The notes below the pieces were generated by a model, which was not told where the DNA came from, made no database searches, and worked only from the letters and a program-made list of their open reading frames with translations. From positions 1-64,000 of the forward strand of contig SAUG01000002.1 in NCBI GenBank assembly GCA_011316305.1: a DNA stretch of 64,000 bases, given 5' to 3'. This document shows, piece by piece, positions 11,203 to 23,300 of the stretch (position 1 is the stretch's first letter; each line of letters begins with the position of its first letter). A program made the translations under genes and the position numbers. This DNA comes from Rusavskia elegans (taxonomy: Eukaryota > Ascomycota > Lecanoromycetes > Teloschistales > Teloschistaceae).

Positions 11203-13445
11203 TCGTTTCTAGAATCTATCGGGGAGCAGTAGCAAATTCAAGCTTCATTTATCATCATTAGATTCTTCAATGCATACCTCTTGTCTGACCTGCCTTTCAG
11301 AGTAGTCCGGATATAATATGTGATGCGCAAATGATATGATGTCAGCATGCGAGTAGCAAGGAACCCGAGAGTGGTCTTGCAATATCCCCCGGCGCGAGAA
11401 AGTCAACGGTGGTGCTTTAGTGGACATGTCGTGCAATTGATAGCCTATAGAACATATCATAGGTTAAAAGGAACAACTCATGCACCAGCAACCACATCCA
11501 AATAACAACACCGCACACAAATCTCCTACTCATCAAAAACGACAAGACAATCCTGATAGAGCCAGTCTAGTAAATACCCAGAAAGTAAATACTCCAACAA
11601 GTCTCAAAGATCCGCGAGAAAATCCCTTTGTGGAAGCAAGGATCTCAGAAAATCAAACACGGGCATTGTCAAGCGATGAATGGCGTAAAGACTGGTCTCG
11701 GAGATCAAACAGCCCCTCAGACTTTTTCTCGTTAAAAGGTTTGCTGGGGTAACATGAGGGGCGAGCATTAAAACACGTGAATATGAGCAAGTTAGCGTTC
11801 GATACCCATAAAGCCCAATTTCACTCACTCCACAAGACTTCCATATTCGCTACCTCGACTGTATCTCCGTTACCTCGACTGCATCTCCGTTACCTCGACT
11901 GCATCTCCGTTACCTCGACTGCATCTTCGTTACCACGATATCCAGAACTCACAACCTGGACATCCAACACCCAACACCCCAACCATCACACCACCACATC
12001 AGCAAGAATGCGCCTCACCACCGCCATCCTAATGGCACACAACAACAACCCTCGCCTCCGCCCTCCACACCACCCGAAAGGGCAACACCATATCCACTCT
12101 CCTTCGCGCAAATTATCGCCGGGAATCTTGGGGGGGAGAGTTTATTTGGAGGCCGGTTGTTGTGGCGTTGGTGGTGGTTAGTAGGGATGCGGCGACGCTG
12201 GCTGTGGAGACAGAGGGAGGGAGAGGTGGCGAGTGTGATGGTAGAGGGTGAGGGAGAGGTTGTGGCGGTGGATAAGGGACATCCAGGGGGAAAAGTTTAT
12301 TTAGAGGCCGATTATTACGGGTTTTAAGGAGAGAGGGAGGTTGGGGAGGGGAAGAAGCAGAAGGAGAAGGAAGAGGAGAAAGAGGATGAGGAGATATTTT
12401 TTTAGCGGGCCCGCGCAGCCCTTATGGGCTTGTGGAGTTGAGGGGGCGGAGACGAGGGGGAAGACTGAGGGTGGGAAGGTTATACCGGGGCAGGGGGAAG
12501 GGGAAGGTTGGGGTATATTCTTGTGTTTTAGAGTGAGGAATTTGAGGGATTCTGAGGGGGTTTGCGTGAGAGGTTTTTCAAGTTGGTTTTCTTTATTTCA
12601 TTTCTGTTGCGTGGAGCTGTAAGTTTGTCGTGGATGGGTCATCTCGATTGTGTTTTTGAGGACGTGAATGTTGGTGTGCATGTTGTGGATATGATGATGA
12701 TGATAGTGTCGTGGTTGGGTATCCTTTTGTGTTTGTTTTAATGTCCTGGTTTCGGGCCATTGTCTTTACAGAGAGACTTGTTTGTGATGGCAGAAGTAAT
12801 ATTATAGGCAGCAACTAAAAATTCCTGCTTAGGCGAAACTAATTGGTGGTGCTCGAAAGATAGGTTGGCTGAATTTAAATACTGTAGTCTACGAAGTATG
12901 TTGTAGTACACTTCTAAGAATTCTCAGACCGTTTCATGAGGCAGCGTGAATCAGCGATGGAATATTCCAAGAACAGCAGGGAGTCGGAGAGATGACAGAA
13001 TCTGGGCATACACTGGAAACGCACTGGTACCAATCAACCTTCGGAAAAGCATATTGGGGAATATTGGCTAACGACAAAAGTCACTGATTTCACTGGATGA
13101 GCGTGGAAGGCCGTACATGTCTGACGAGAATTTATGCAGGGAAGCGGGCGGGGCAGAGCAAGCTACAAGAGAGACACTGGATGCAAAAGCCAGAAGCAGG
13201 TGATACATCAAGTCTGATAATATAGGCTCATTGTTGGATTTTGAGTGCTTTGATTGGAACAAAGCAACCCAGAGATTAAACTTCGGAATGGCATCTAATG
13301 GACCGCAACGGATAAGAAGGCTGCACCGCCTTTGTGGGAGTAGCAAATACACTACAATGGAACACCTTACAGCCGAGTATCCTCCAACCGAACACCCGAA
13401 CGCACTTGGACCCGAGGTCGAACGCCAGATCCTCACGAGACCTAT
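11203..13445. other. Long convergent spacer with low-complexity DNA
   Basis: These 2.2 kb lie between the 3' ends of the FAD monooxygenase and the BBE oxidase. No gene is recognised. It contains a four-copy 20-bp tandem repeat (11851-11930), a purine-rich AGG/AAG tract around 12330-12400, and a 35-bp sequence at 12131-12165 with a mutated copy at 12286-12320. Open frames here are G- or C-rich and unconvincing. Confidence 0.6.
11851..11930. repeat. 20-bp minisatellite, four copies
   Basis: Four head-to-tail units close to TACCTCGACTGCATCTCCGT, with single-base differences in the first and last copy. A broken fifth start follows at 11931. Confidence 0.95.
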
Positions 13446-15059
13446 CTACTTCCACACCTTGAAACCACCGGGAACACTGGTCTGGAACAGACCTTTGGGA
13501 TCATACTTTCTGCTGACGGCCCGGAGGCGCCTCTTGTTATTCATCCCATAGCCCCCAATCACATCTTGCGAGATATCGGCGTAATTGAGATACTTGAATG
13601 GGATGTAGAGTCTCTGCTTGCGCACGAGCCTCTCATGTTTGTCCGCGATTGCTGCAACGCGCTGCTGCACGACGGCATCATCCGCCGCGTTGCTCCAAGC
13701 AGCTGTGACAATCGACATCACAACATCATGCTGGTTAGCCTCGAGGCCTAACGAGTTGGTGCCGTTGGTGACGGGTTGCGGCTGGATGAGGAATTGGGAG
13801 ATTATCCCGGGGATATTGCCCAGCGGTTTGATGTCTGTCTCCCATTGCTGGATGAGTTTGGTGTATGTGGCTACATCCGAGTTTTTGAAGGAGTAGACGA
13901 GTTGGATGGAACTGGAAGAGCACCGGGTCAGTACCGTAGCTACGGATATGATTTGCTGAGATAGCCTCACCGAGGTACAGTCGGTGGAAGGTTCTTCCCA
14001 AATTGGACCACCATGTTGCTCACGTTGGTGAGAGCCAAAGTATTTGGACTCAAAGATGGGATTGATGTGAAAGCCTGGTAAGTTTTGGGATTGACAACCG
14101 GGTCAACATAGAAGAGCGAGTTGGCGACAGAGAAGGTATTGTTTGCGAAGCCAAGGATGATCCCCATGTCAGACGCACTGTCGAAATTTTTAGGATCCAT
14201 GTAGTTTCTGAAGGCTTGCGCTTGAGCATCCAAGACACTCTTGGTGTAATTGAATCGAATCACACCTCCCCACATGAGCCCCTGTGGGAAAGTAGCAACA
14301 TCGAAACGGGTGACAATCCCAAAGTTGTTCGAGCCGCCCTTTAGAGAGAGCCAGAGGTCTTTGTACGAGTCTGCAGTCGCATAGACTATCTCGCCGCTGG
14401 CCAGAACCACTTCATAGCCGTAGATGTTGTCACAAGACCAACCATGTCTCTGATTGAGAAAGTTTACGCCGCCTTCACATGAGTGAGCACATCGAGACCA
14501 CAACTTCTGTGACCGAGCACTTACCTCCTGTTGCGAACCCTCCAACGCCCACTCCTGGAACTCGGCCCCCCATGACAGTAAGATTGTACGGCACGAGCTG
14601 GGGGTAGATGTTACTCCAGACCGCGCCACCGCCAATAGCTGCCACTTTGCGATCCTGGCTCAATACCAAGGACTTGATTTCGCGCAGGTCGATAGTGACG
14701 CCCCCATCAATGTTTGCTGCTCCGCTGAACAGGGTATGCCCTCCGCCACGGACAGCGAATTTGGGCGACTGGCTGGTGTTACGATACTGGCTACCTGCAG
14801 TTACTAATTTGATGAATTGAGAAACCTCAGCAGTGTTAATGGGTCGGAAAATGCAGCCAGGTGCCAAGATTCTCTCAAAACCGGAATAGTACGACTGCCG
14901 AGAAGAGATATACACCGGGTCAGCTGGATAGAAGATTCGTCCTGGAAGTCGAGATGCGACTTCCTGACAGATGTCGGTGGTGTTCTGTTGCCCTGCTGCG
15001 ATCGCGACAATGTGAAGAAATGCCACCAGGCGGAGAAGATCCAGGTAGAATGGAGTCAT
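13446..15059 (-). CDS. Secreted or vacuolar BBE-type FAD-linked oxidase
   Basis: Berberine-bridge-enzyme-like oxidase, expected to oxidise alcohols or amines or to form rings using covalently bound FAD and O2. Exons are 14525-15059, 13971-14472 and 13446-13911, giving 500 aa. A signal peptide of about 22 residues (MTPFYLDLLRLVAFLH..) precedes the mature protein. The FAD domain has RGGGH with His108 as the predicted 8-alpha attachment site. The region that carries the second, cysteinyl attachment in bicovalent enzymes reads GRVPGVGVGG here, with no Cys, so single attachment is predicted. The C-terminal BBE segment has YKxxNY-like YLNYAD and ends with KYDPKGLF. Several N-glycosylation sequons (NxT/S) fit passage through the secretory route. 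It is divergent from the PKS-NRPS. An ATG at 15113 would extend the N-terminus and spoil the signal peptide. Confidence 0.92.
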
Positions 15060-16492
15060 GATGCTTTGCTCACTCAAGCACCCGACTGTTGCGTGCCAAC
15101 AGTTGCAGGCCAATCAAGATAGGAAGGTCCAAATAACGAAAGTGAAGCTGGAAATCACAGCGACAGTGGTAGTAATGGAATGAACGAAAAAATGGCTGGA
15201 CTAAGGCCGGGCAAGCGTTGGCTGTGGAGGCAGTGATAGAGTGGACTGAAAGAAATCCAAGGGCTTGAACGAAGACTTATATTTCCTCTTCTTGAGGCTC
15301 GCCCTCTTCGGATCATTAGGTTTGCGGCTCCGAACAGGCAGTGCCGCCCCGATGCCACCATCTACTGGATCAGGGCTGAACACATCTAATCCAGATCCAT
15401 TCCAGCTCCTTTGTCTGCTGTCTACAAAAGCATACTGACTGGGACAATAAGCTTTCGGGTTCAGGAACATCCACGATCTGATTGGTTAGACCAAGGCTTC
15501 GAAATCCCTCTTACCCAATCAAACCCCTGGAGATTTGCTGAGCCGTTAATGGTTCCCGTCCAGCACATTATGGGGCCTATGGCTGAGAGGTTTCACCTTA
15601 TCTTGGGTGGCCGAATAGTACAACTCTGAGAAGTAATCCTGATGACTACGTCATTAATTCCCGAAAAACGATTGCCAACACCAATGACCTGAGTATTGGC
15701 TCCTTACTGAGAGGAAAGACCATGTCCACGTCTGGATGGGACACATGTTCCCAAACCGCCCCCATAGGCAAATCAACGTTAGACATGCTCGTCTTCAAGG
15801 CTTTCTTCTCCCAGGACTGATGGTCTTCGAGGATGACACTGGGTCTCAACCACCATTGGCCAGCGACACCGACAGCAGGAGAGCAAGGAGGTGGAGGTAG
15901 TGGTGTCACAGTAAGCAAGGCGGAGGATGGACAGCTGACAGGGCGGAGGGTGACGCCCGGCTCTCTGCGTCCCTGGCTAGGGGCAGCACGGGTGAGAGCA
16001 GTGGCGGAGGTCGTAAGTGGTTCGAGGATCGGGACGGCTGAGAGTAGTACGAGTGTCGAGTAGGGTGGTTCGTGGCGGGAGCGAGGGAGGCGTGGTTGCT
16101 AAATTTTGACTTGGTTAAAAAATGAGGTCTCTGCGAAGGAGGGTAGACAGTACGGATACCAAAGATAACTTTGCAAGTCTGGGCAGTCGCAAGGGAACGA
16201 CGGGGATCTAAAACGATCTGCGCGTAATGGTGTGAACTAGTGCGGAGATGGTGTATTGGAGCGGCTAAAGGATGGTGTTGATGAGTTGCCAGTCGGATGG
16301 CACGATGCTTGGTGGTGTCCACAACTGTTACACGTGGTCATCTCCGATTATCGAGGTTTCGGTCTGGAGAGTTCGGTAGTCGGTAGGTCGATCGGCGCAT
16401 TGATCTTCGGCTAGCTGCCTTAGCGTCTCAGAAAACCTCCCTCCTTGGCATCAAACATCACGCTGCAGTCGGTTCATCTCTCCTCGGTGACA
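15060..16492. promoter_or_regulatory. Upstream region between BBE oxidase and PKS-NRPS
   Basis: This long divergent intergenic region has no convincing gene. Pro-rich open frames on the minus strand at 15646-16322 lack a proper ATG and a domain. Towards the PKS side, TCGGCG-type sites occur at 16391-16399, with another at 16507-16515 just inside the leader. These resemble the motif of the two divergent promoters. Such sites are not seen next to the BBE start. Confidence 0.45.
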
Positions 16493-17307
16493 ATGGACAA
16501 TCATCCATCGGCGACAATAGGTGCACCTAAGGAGAATTCTCACGCTCTGGCTGATGCCGCAGCTGCATGGCAGACTGCATGGCAGGAGCCTCAAGTAGTC
16601 TATCAATCCAATGTAAGTCCGTCTCTCTGCTCTGGCTACAACGGTTCCATACCTTGCAAGCAATCAACTTGCTTAGACGTAACTCGACTCTGTCTCATCA
16701 AGTGTCGTTTACTGCAACACTCAGTTGCCTTTCGTTGATCCCCCTACCGTGAAGGATTGATTGTCCGGGCCCGGACAAACCTTGCCGCTCACCATTTTAA
16801 ATCACCCCTACTGCTTTTTTGTCATCTCAGTCACCCAAGAATTTTTCTAGTCAATCGAGGAACTATTCAGTCAATCAAGACACTTTAAGCCTATCAGAAA
16901 ACCTCTCAGTCCATCAAGAAGCTCCGCAATATCGAGACGTTCTCCAGTATCACAGGAACCTCCAATCACTCAAGAAGCTCTTCGATCATCATTCAAGCTG
17001 TTCGGTCTTTCGAGAAAAGTTCACCGTCAGCCTAAAGCTTCATAGAAACATTCCACAGTTAGAATATCAAGCCTGCGGCCAATTGAAGAAAAAGCTAGCT
17101 AAGAAATCGAGCAAGGTCCCAAGCAATCAGAAAACTTTCATCCAGCCAGCCACATTTCTAGGCGACCAAGCATTTTCCAAAACTTCGAAAAACAAGCTCT
17201 TCAGTCAACCGAAGACTCCCCAGTCAGCTGAAGATTTGCAATACGGAACCTCCCCAATCATACAACATCCTCATATACTATCCAATCAACCGAAACTTCA
17301 CTTCGTC
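16493..17307 (+). other. PKS-NRPS leader: possible coding exon plus degenerate 20-bp repeats in an open frame
   Basis: The frame of the PKS-NRPS is open upstream of its canonical ATG back past 16831. It has no in-frame ATG in that stretch. An ATG at 16493 opens 40 codons ending exactly at a GTAAGT donor (16613). A pyrimidine-rich acceptor ending at 16830 (TTGTCATCTCAG) would join it in phase 0 to the open stretch, adding 199 residues rich in Ser, Gln, Lys and Asn. The open stretch begins as a degenerate tandem array of about 20-bp units near AGTCAATCAAGAAGCTCTTC (for example 16829, 16849, 16869, 16908). Two readings are possible: a translated N-terminal extension, or a spliced 5' untranslated leader with a 40-codon upstream frame. 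The implied 218-bp intron is longer than others in this gene. Confidence 0.45.
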
Positions 17308-20300
17308 ATGGAGTCTCAAGGATCAGAACCTATTGCCGTGGTAGGAAGCGGTTGCCGCTTTCCCGGCGGTGCAAGCTCACCCTCGAAGCTGTGGAAGCTG
17401 CTCGAAAGCCCTCCTGATGTCGCCCAAGACATTCCTTCAGATCGATTCGATACAGCGGGATACTATCACCCTGTTGGTAGTCATCATAGCACCACCAATG
17501 TCAAACAGTCATACTTTCTCAAAGAAGATGTACGCGTTTTTGACGCCTCCTTCTTCAATATCAGTCCCAACGAGGCCGACTCAATCGACCCCCAACAGCG
17601 TATCCTCCTTGAGACCGTGTACGAAGCGCTCGAAGCCGGCGGCCACACGATAGAAAAGTTGCGAGGATCTGATACGGCCGTCTATGTCGGTACGATGGGT
17701 GTTGACTACAATGATACCCTGCTGCGGGACCTTAACACCATTCCTACCTATTTCGCGACCGGAACGAATCGCGCCATCCTCTCGAACCGAGTCTCCTATT
17801 TCTTCGACTGGCACGGACCGAGCATGACCATCGATACTGCTTGTTCGTCTAGTTTGATCGCTGTGCATCAGGGCGTGCAGGCCTTGCGTAGTGGCGAGTC
17901 ACGTGTCGCTATGGCTTGTGGAACCCAGGTACTCCTTGGACCCGGTATATCTTCTTCGACTCTGAACATGGGCTGGAGATCCTGACTAACTGGATCTGCA
18001 GAGGCTTTTGTCTTTGAGAGCAAGCTGAAGATGTTGTCTCCCACGGGCCGCTCACGTATGTGGGATGCGGATGCGGATGGCTATGCTCGTGGTGAGGGTG
18101 TCGCTGCTGTTGTCTTGAAACGACTGAGCGATGCCATTGCTGATGGTGATCACATCGAATGTTTGATCCGTGAGACAGGCGCCAACCAGGACGGCTTTTC
18201 TAACGGCTTGACGGTACCCAGCTCAGAAGCTCAAACAATGCTCATCCGCCAGACTTACGCGAAAGCCGGCTTGGACCCTGAAAATCCTCGTGACCGTCCT
18301 CAATTCTTTGAAGCTCATGGAACAGGTACCAAGGCAGGTGACCCGAAGGAAGCCGCCGCAATCTCCAAGTGCTTCACCGGGAAAGGTGACAGTGATACCC
18401 CATTATATGTGGGATCTGTCAAGACGGTCATCGGTCATACTGAGGGTGCCGCGGGCCTGGCAGGCCTTCTCAAAGGCTCCGAGGTCATTCAGAAAGGATA
18501 CATTCCTCCTAACCTTCTTTTCAATAGTCTGAACCCAGACATTGAGCCGTTCTACAAAGGCTTGCATGTTCCGACCACCTTGACTCCATGGCCAGAGTTA
18601 CCTGAGGGGGTCCCACGACGTGTAAGCGTTAATAGCTTCGGTATGCAATAATGATCTCACAAGTATTGATGTGTCTGGCTATCCCTCGTCACTGACAAAT
18701 TTGTGCAGGCTTTGGTGGCGCCAATGCGCACGCCATTCTGGAAGGTTACACTCCAGCTAGAAAGACAGTGGCTTCTATCAATGCGAAGCCAGAATTGCAC
18801 CAACCTTTTACCCCCTTTGTTTTCTCGGCTGTAAGTGAAGCCTCCCTAGCTGACCAATTACAGGCCTACTCCGAACATCTGAAGACACACGATGATATCG
18901 ACGCCTGCGATCTGGCTTGGACGCTGCAGTCGCGTAGAAGCCAGCTTCCCATCAAAGCAAGCTTCTCCGCCCTGACAATCGAAGAGCTAGCGGCTAAAAT
19001 CGACGCCAAGCTTGCAGAGGTGAAGCAGACCCCCGGCAAAACAATTGGCGTTCGCTCCAGTAACAAGTCTACCGCACCTCGCCTGCTGGGTGTCTTCACC
19101 GGACAGGGGGCACAGTGGGCAGCTATGGGAGGTCAACTGATTCGCTCTTCCGACTTCGTGCGTAGGAGAGTCCAGGATCTCGAGGAATCTTTGGCCACTT
19201 TGCCAGAAGCTGATCGCCCGATATGGCACCTTCAAGATGAAATGCTCGCCGGAGCCGACACTTCCCGGATTGCGCAGGCTGAGCTATCCCAGCCGCTATG
19301 CACGGCGATGCAGGTCGTTCTCATTGATCTTCTGAAGACAGCTGGCATAACATTTACCGCTGTCGTGGGTCATTCCTCGGGAGAAATCGCCGCAGCGTAT
19401 GCTGCCGGTCATCTCTCTGATAGTGATGCCATCCGAATTGCCTATTATCGGGGACTGCACGCTCGATTAGCTGGCTCCAGAAGCGGTCAAAAAGGTGCTA
19501 TGCTCGCGGTCGGGACTGACTGGGAAGATGCACAGGAGCTCATCAATCTGCGAGCATTCAAGGGCAAGGTGTCAATCGCCGCCAAAAACTCTTCGGCGAG
19601 TGTCACTCTATCAGGAGACGCCGATGCAATCAACCACGCTAAGAAGGTCTTTGACGAAGAGAAGAAGTTTGCGAGATTGTTGAAGGTCGATACGGCCTAT
19701 CATTCTCATCACATGCTGCCGTGTGGTGAGGCATATATCAAATCCTTGCGAGAATGCGGCGTCCGAGTCAATCCGGGACGAAGCAACAATTCCTGCTCAT
19801 GGTTTTCGAGTGTGACCGCCAGCAAAAAGGCAGTGGAGTCTAGTGAAGAGCTGCAAGATATATACTGGAGGGACAACATGACAAACGCTGTTCTGTTTGC
19901 AGATGCCGTCAAGAACGCCGTAGAAGCTGTTGAAGTTGATCAACCGCTGAGCCTCGCGCTGGAGGTGGGTCCGCATCCTGCCCTTCAAGGTCCAGCCACA
20001 CAAAACGTTTCTGACGTGCGATCAACCGCTCTTCCGTACTCTGGTGTGCTCAGTCGCGGAAAGAACGACGTCCAGATCTTCTCAGATGCTCTGGGCTTCG
20101 TTTGGACCCATCTGGGCTCCCAGGGCGTTGATTTCCAGTCCTACGAGAAGGCTGTCTCGTCTCCGTCTTTGTCCCAGCCGAAGCTTGTGACCGGTCTTCC
20201 ATCCTACCAATGGAACCATGGGAGAGTTCATTGGCATGAATCACGCAAATCTCGAAAGATGCGCGGTCGGAAGCAAGCTTTCCATGAGTTACTCGGTGTT

Positions 20301-23300
20301 CCATCCCCAGATAATACTGGTCGCGATTTACGTTGGACGAATGTACTCAAGGTTTCCGAAATAGCATGGCTAGAAGGCCATCAGTTGCAAGGCCAAACAG
20401 TCTTCCCTGCTGCAGGCTATGTCGCCATGGCAATAGAAGCAGCCAGGAGCCTTGCAGGAGACAGGCCCGTTGAGCTTTTCGAACTCCACGATCTTAACAT
20501 CCCGAGAGCCATCACGTTCGAGGAGGACGCCAACGCCGGTGTCGAGACGCTCATCACGTTGACAGATATCACTGTCCCGACCCACCAGGAACAAAAGCAC
20601 CAGAATCAAAGCACCATGACCACCTCTGCGGATTTCTCCTGCTACTCCTGTCAGGGAACGGAACACGAAATGGAACTCATGGCCAGCGGGAGTGTGAAGA
20701 TTGTCTTCGGTAACCCTGATGTAGGAGCATTGGTTTCCGCTCCATTGGACACATCGAATATGTCCACGATCGATACCGACAAGTTTTATGCATCCCTTGG
20801 CAAGCTCGGCTACGGCTACTATGACACTTTCCGAGGAATGTCGTCGCTGAGACGAAGACTCAACCAGTCTTCCGTCATGGTCGGTACCTATTCCTATACG
20901 GACGAAGATCTTGTCGTGTATTTGGTTCATCCAACCATGCTTGATGTCGCATTCCAGGCATCCATGCTTGCATATTCCGCCCCGGGAGATGAACGTCTTT
21001 GGTCTCTCCACGTCCCAACATCGATCGGGAGTATTCGAGTCAACCCGGAGGTGTGCCTTTCGCTGTCAACTTCTGGGTCTCAAGTGCCAGTCTGCGCAGT
21101 GCTCGCAGGGACCGAAGAGTTCGATGCGAGCATCGACCTTTTCGGTGAGGATGGCGAACAGACGATGATCCAAGTCGAGCAATTGACCATCAAGCCCTTC
21201 GCTCCTGCTACCAAAGCTGATGATCGTCGCCTGTTCTCACACACAAAGTATGACGTTGCAGCACCAGACGGCGTCTCCATTGTGAAGGACATCCATCCCA
21301 CCGCAGACGAAGTAGAACTGGGTAGCGTCTGCGAAAGAGTATCATACTACTATCTTCGCAAGTGGAAATCTGAAATTACCGATGATGAATGGACGAATAG
21401 TCAAGGCTCACATCATCCGTGTCTTCGAGACTACATGAATCACAACCTTGAAACGGTGTCGAAAGGTCAACATCCCTGTATCAAGAAAGAATGGTCTGCA
21501 GATACATTAGAAGACATTCAAGCGTTGCAAGATAGGTCAGTGCTGAATGTAAGTATCAGTGAATGACTGCTGATCGAAGATGGTAATCAGATACGCCGAC
21601 AATGTCGATGTCAATCTCCTTACAGCCGTTGGAGAAAATATCCCGGACGCTGTCCGAGGCGATACGACAATTCTAGAGCATATGCTTCCTAACAACATGC
21701 TTGATGACTTTTATAAGAAGGGGCTTGGGTTCGCAAGGTACAACTCGTTCTTGGCGAGCATGATGAAGCAGATGTCGCATCGCTATCCACACGCCAAAAT
21801 TCTCGAAATAGGTAGGAAAGGCAATTGAAGACGACGTGTCGGTTGTTAACAAGACTTACAGGTGCCGGTACTGGCGGAGCTACGAAGTCGGTTCTAGGAA
21901 GCATGGGGGATACCATGTCCTCCTACACTTACACCGACGTATCTGTTGGTTTCTTCAACGAGGCAGCACAACTGTTCAAGTCCTACAGCGACAAGATGAC
22001 CTTCAAGGTTTTGGATGTTGAAAAAGCGCCATCGACACAAGGATACGAACAGCACGCGTACGATGTTATCATCGCATCGAATGTTCTACACGCCACAACC
22101 TCAATGCAGAAGACATTGGAACATACGCGACAACTCCTGAAACCAGGAGGATATCTCATGCTATTGGAATTGACGAACAACGGACCTGTTCGCTTCAGCA
22201 ACATCATGGGTGGTCTGCCTGGTTGGTGGGCAGGTGTGAACGACGGTCGCAAATATGCACCAACCATGACGCCTGGGGCATGGAACACTGCTCTACGCAA
22301 GGCTGGGTTTTCGGGTGTTGAAGCCATCACCCCCGAGATCGATACTTTGGCGTGGCCATTCTCCATCATGGCGGCGCAGGCCGTCGACGACCGAGTGAAT
22401 TTCTTACGAAAACCGTTGGTGAAAACCAAGAATTCGACATCGATCAATCTTGAAAGCGTGGTCATTCTAGGTAATGGAAGCCTCGAGACTTCCCACATCG
22501 CGGAAGAGGTGGAAGAATATCTTGGACGATTCTGCGACCAGATCACCATCCTTGACGGCTTGCCTACCGAAGTTGAGGCACTCGAATTGAATCCTATGAG
22601 CACCTTCATCAACTTGGTAGACATTGACTCCCCTATCTTCAAGGTTATGACAGCCGAGAAGATGGATGGCCTGAAGCGACTTTTCGAACTGGGCAAGAAC
22701 ATCCTTTGGGTAACGATGGGTGCCCAGGCGGACAACCCATACCATCAAGCCAGTATTGCCTTCAGCCGCGCCATGAGTCACGAGGCAGGTCATATCAACT
22801 TGAACCACCTGGATCTCTCGGATCTCGAGCACAACGTCTCCAAGGTCATCGCGGAGTATCTCCTACGCCAGTGTGCCCTGGACGAATGGGAGGCGCACGA
22901 GCTCTTATGGTCAAAGGAACCCGAGGCGTTGCTAGAAAAGGGACAGCTAAAGATTCCTCGTCTACTAGACAGTGTCGACCAGAACGCTAGACTCAACTCC
23001 AACAGACGTACCCTAAACAAGAAAGTCCCGATATCAGACGCCAATGTCTCCATATCACTATCCGCAGATGCGCGGCCTGCTTTGGTCGAACAAGTTCTAC
23101 CCGTGGCAATCAAAGACGACAACAAACTCGTAAGGGCCGAGAGTTCAAGTTTGGCGGCACTCCATGTCGCTGCGGATACCTTCTTGTTCCTCAGTGTGGG
23201 CAAAGACTCTACGACCAAGGACACTGTCGCCGTGCTCTCTACAACCAACTCTTGTGAATCGAGTTCAGTTGTAAGTGTAGCTGTAGGCGCCAACAACATC

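Noticed and set aside
15646..16322. Two minus-strand Pro-rich frames upstream of the PKS-NRPS
   Set aside because: The frame at 15646 has no ATG start, neither has a domain, and no intron joins them. Composition looks like promoter DNA.
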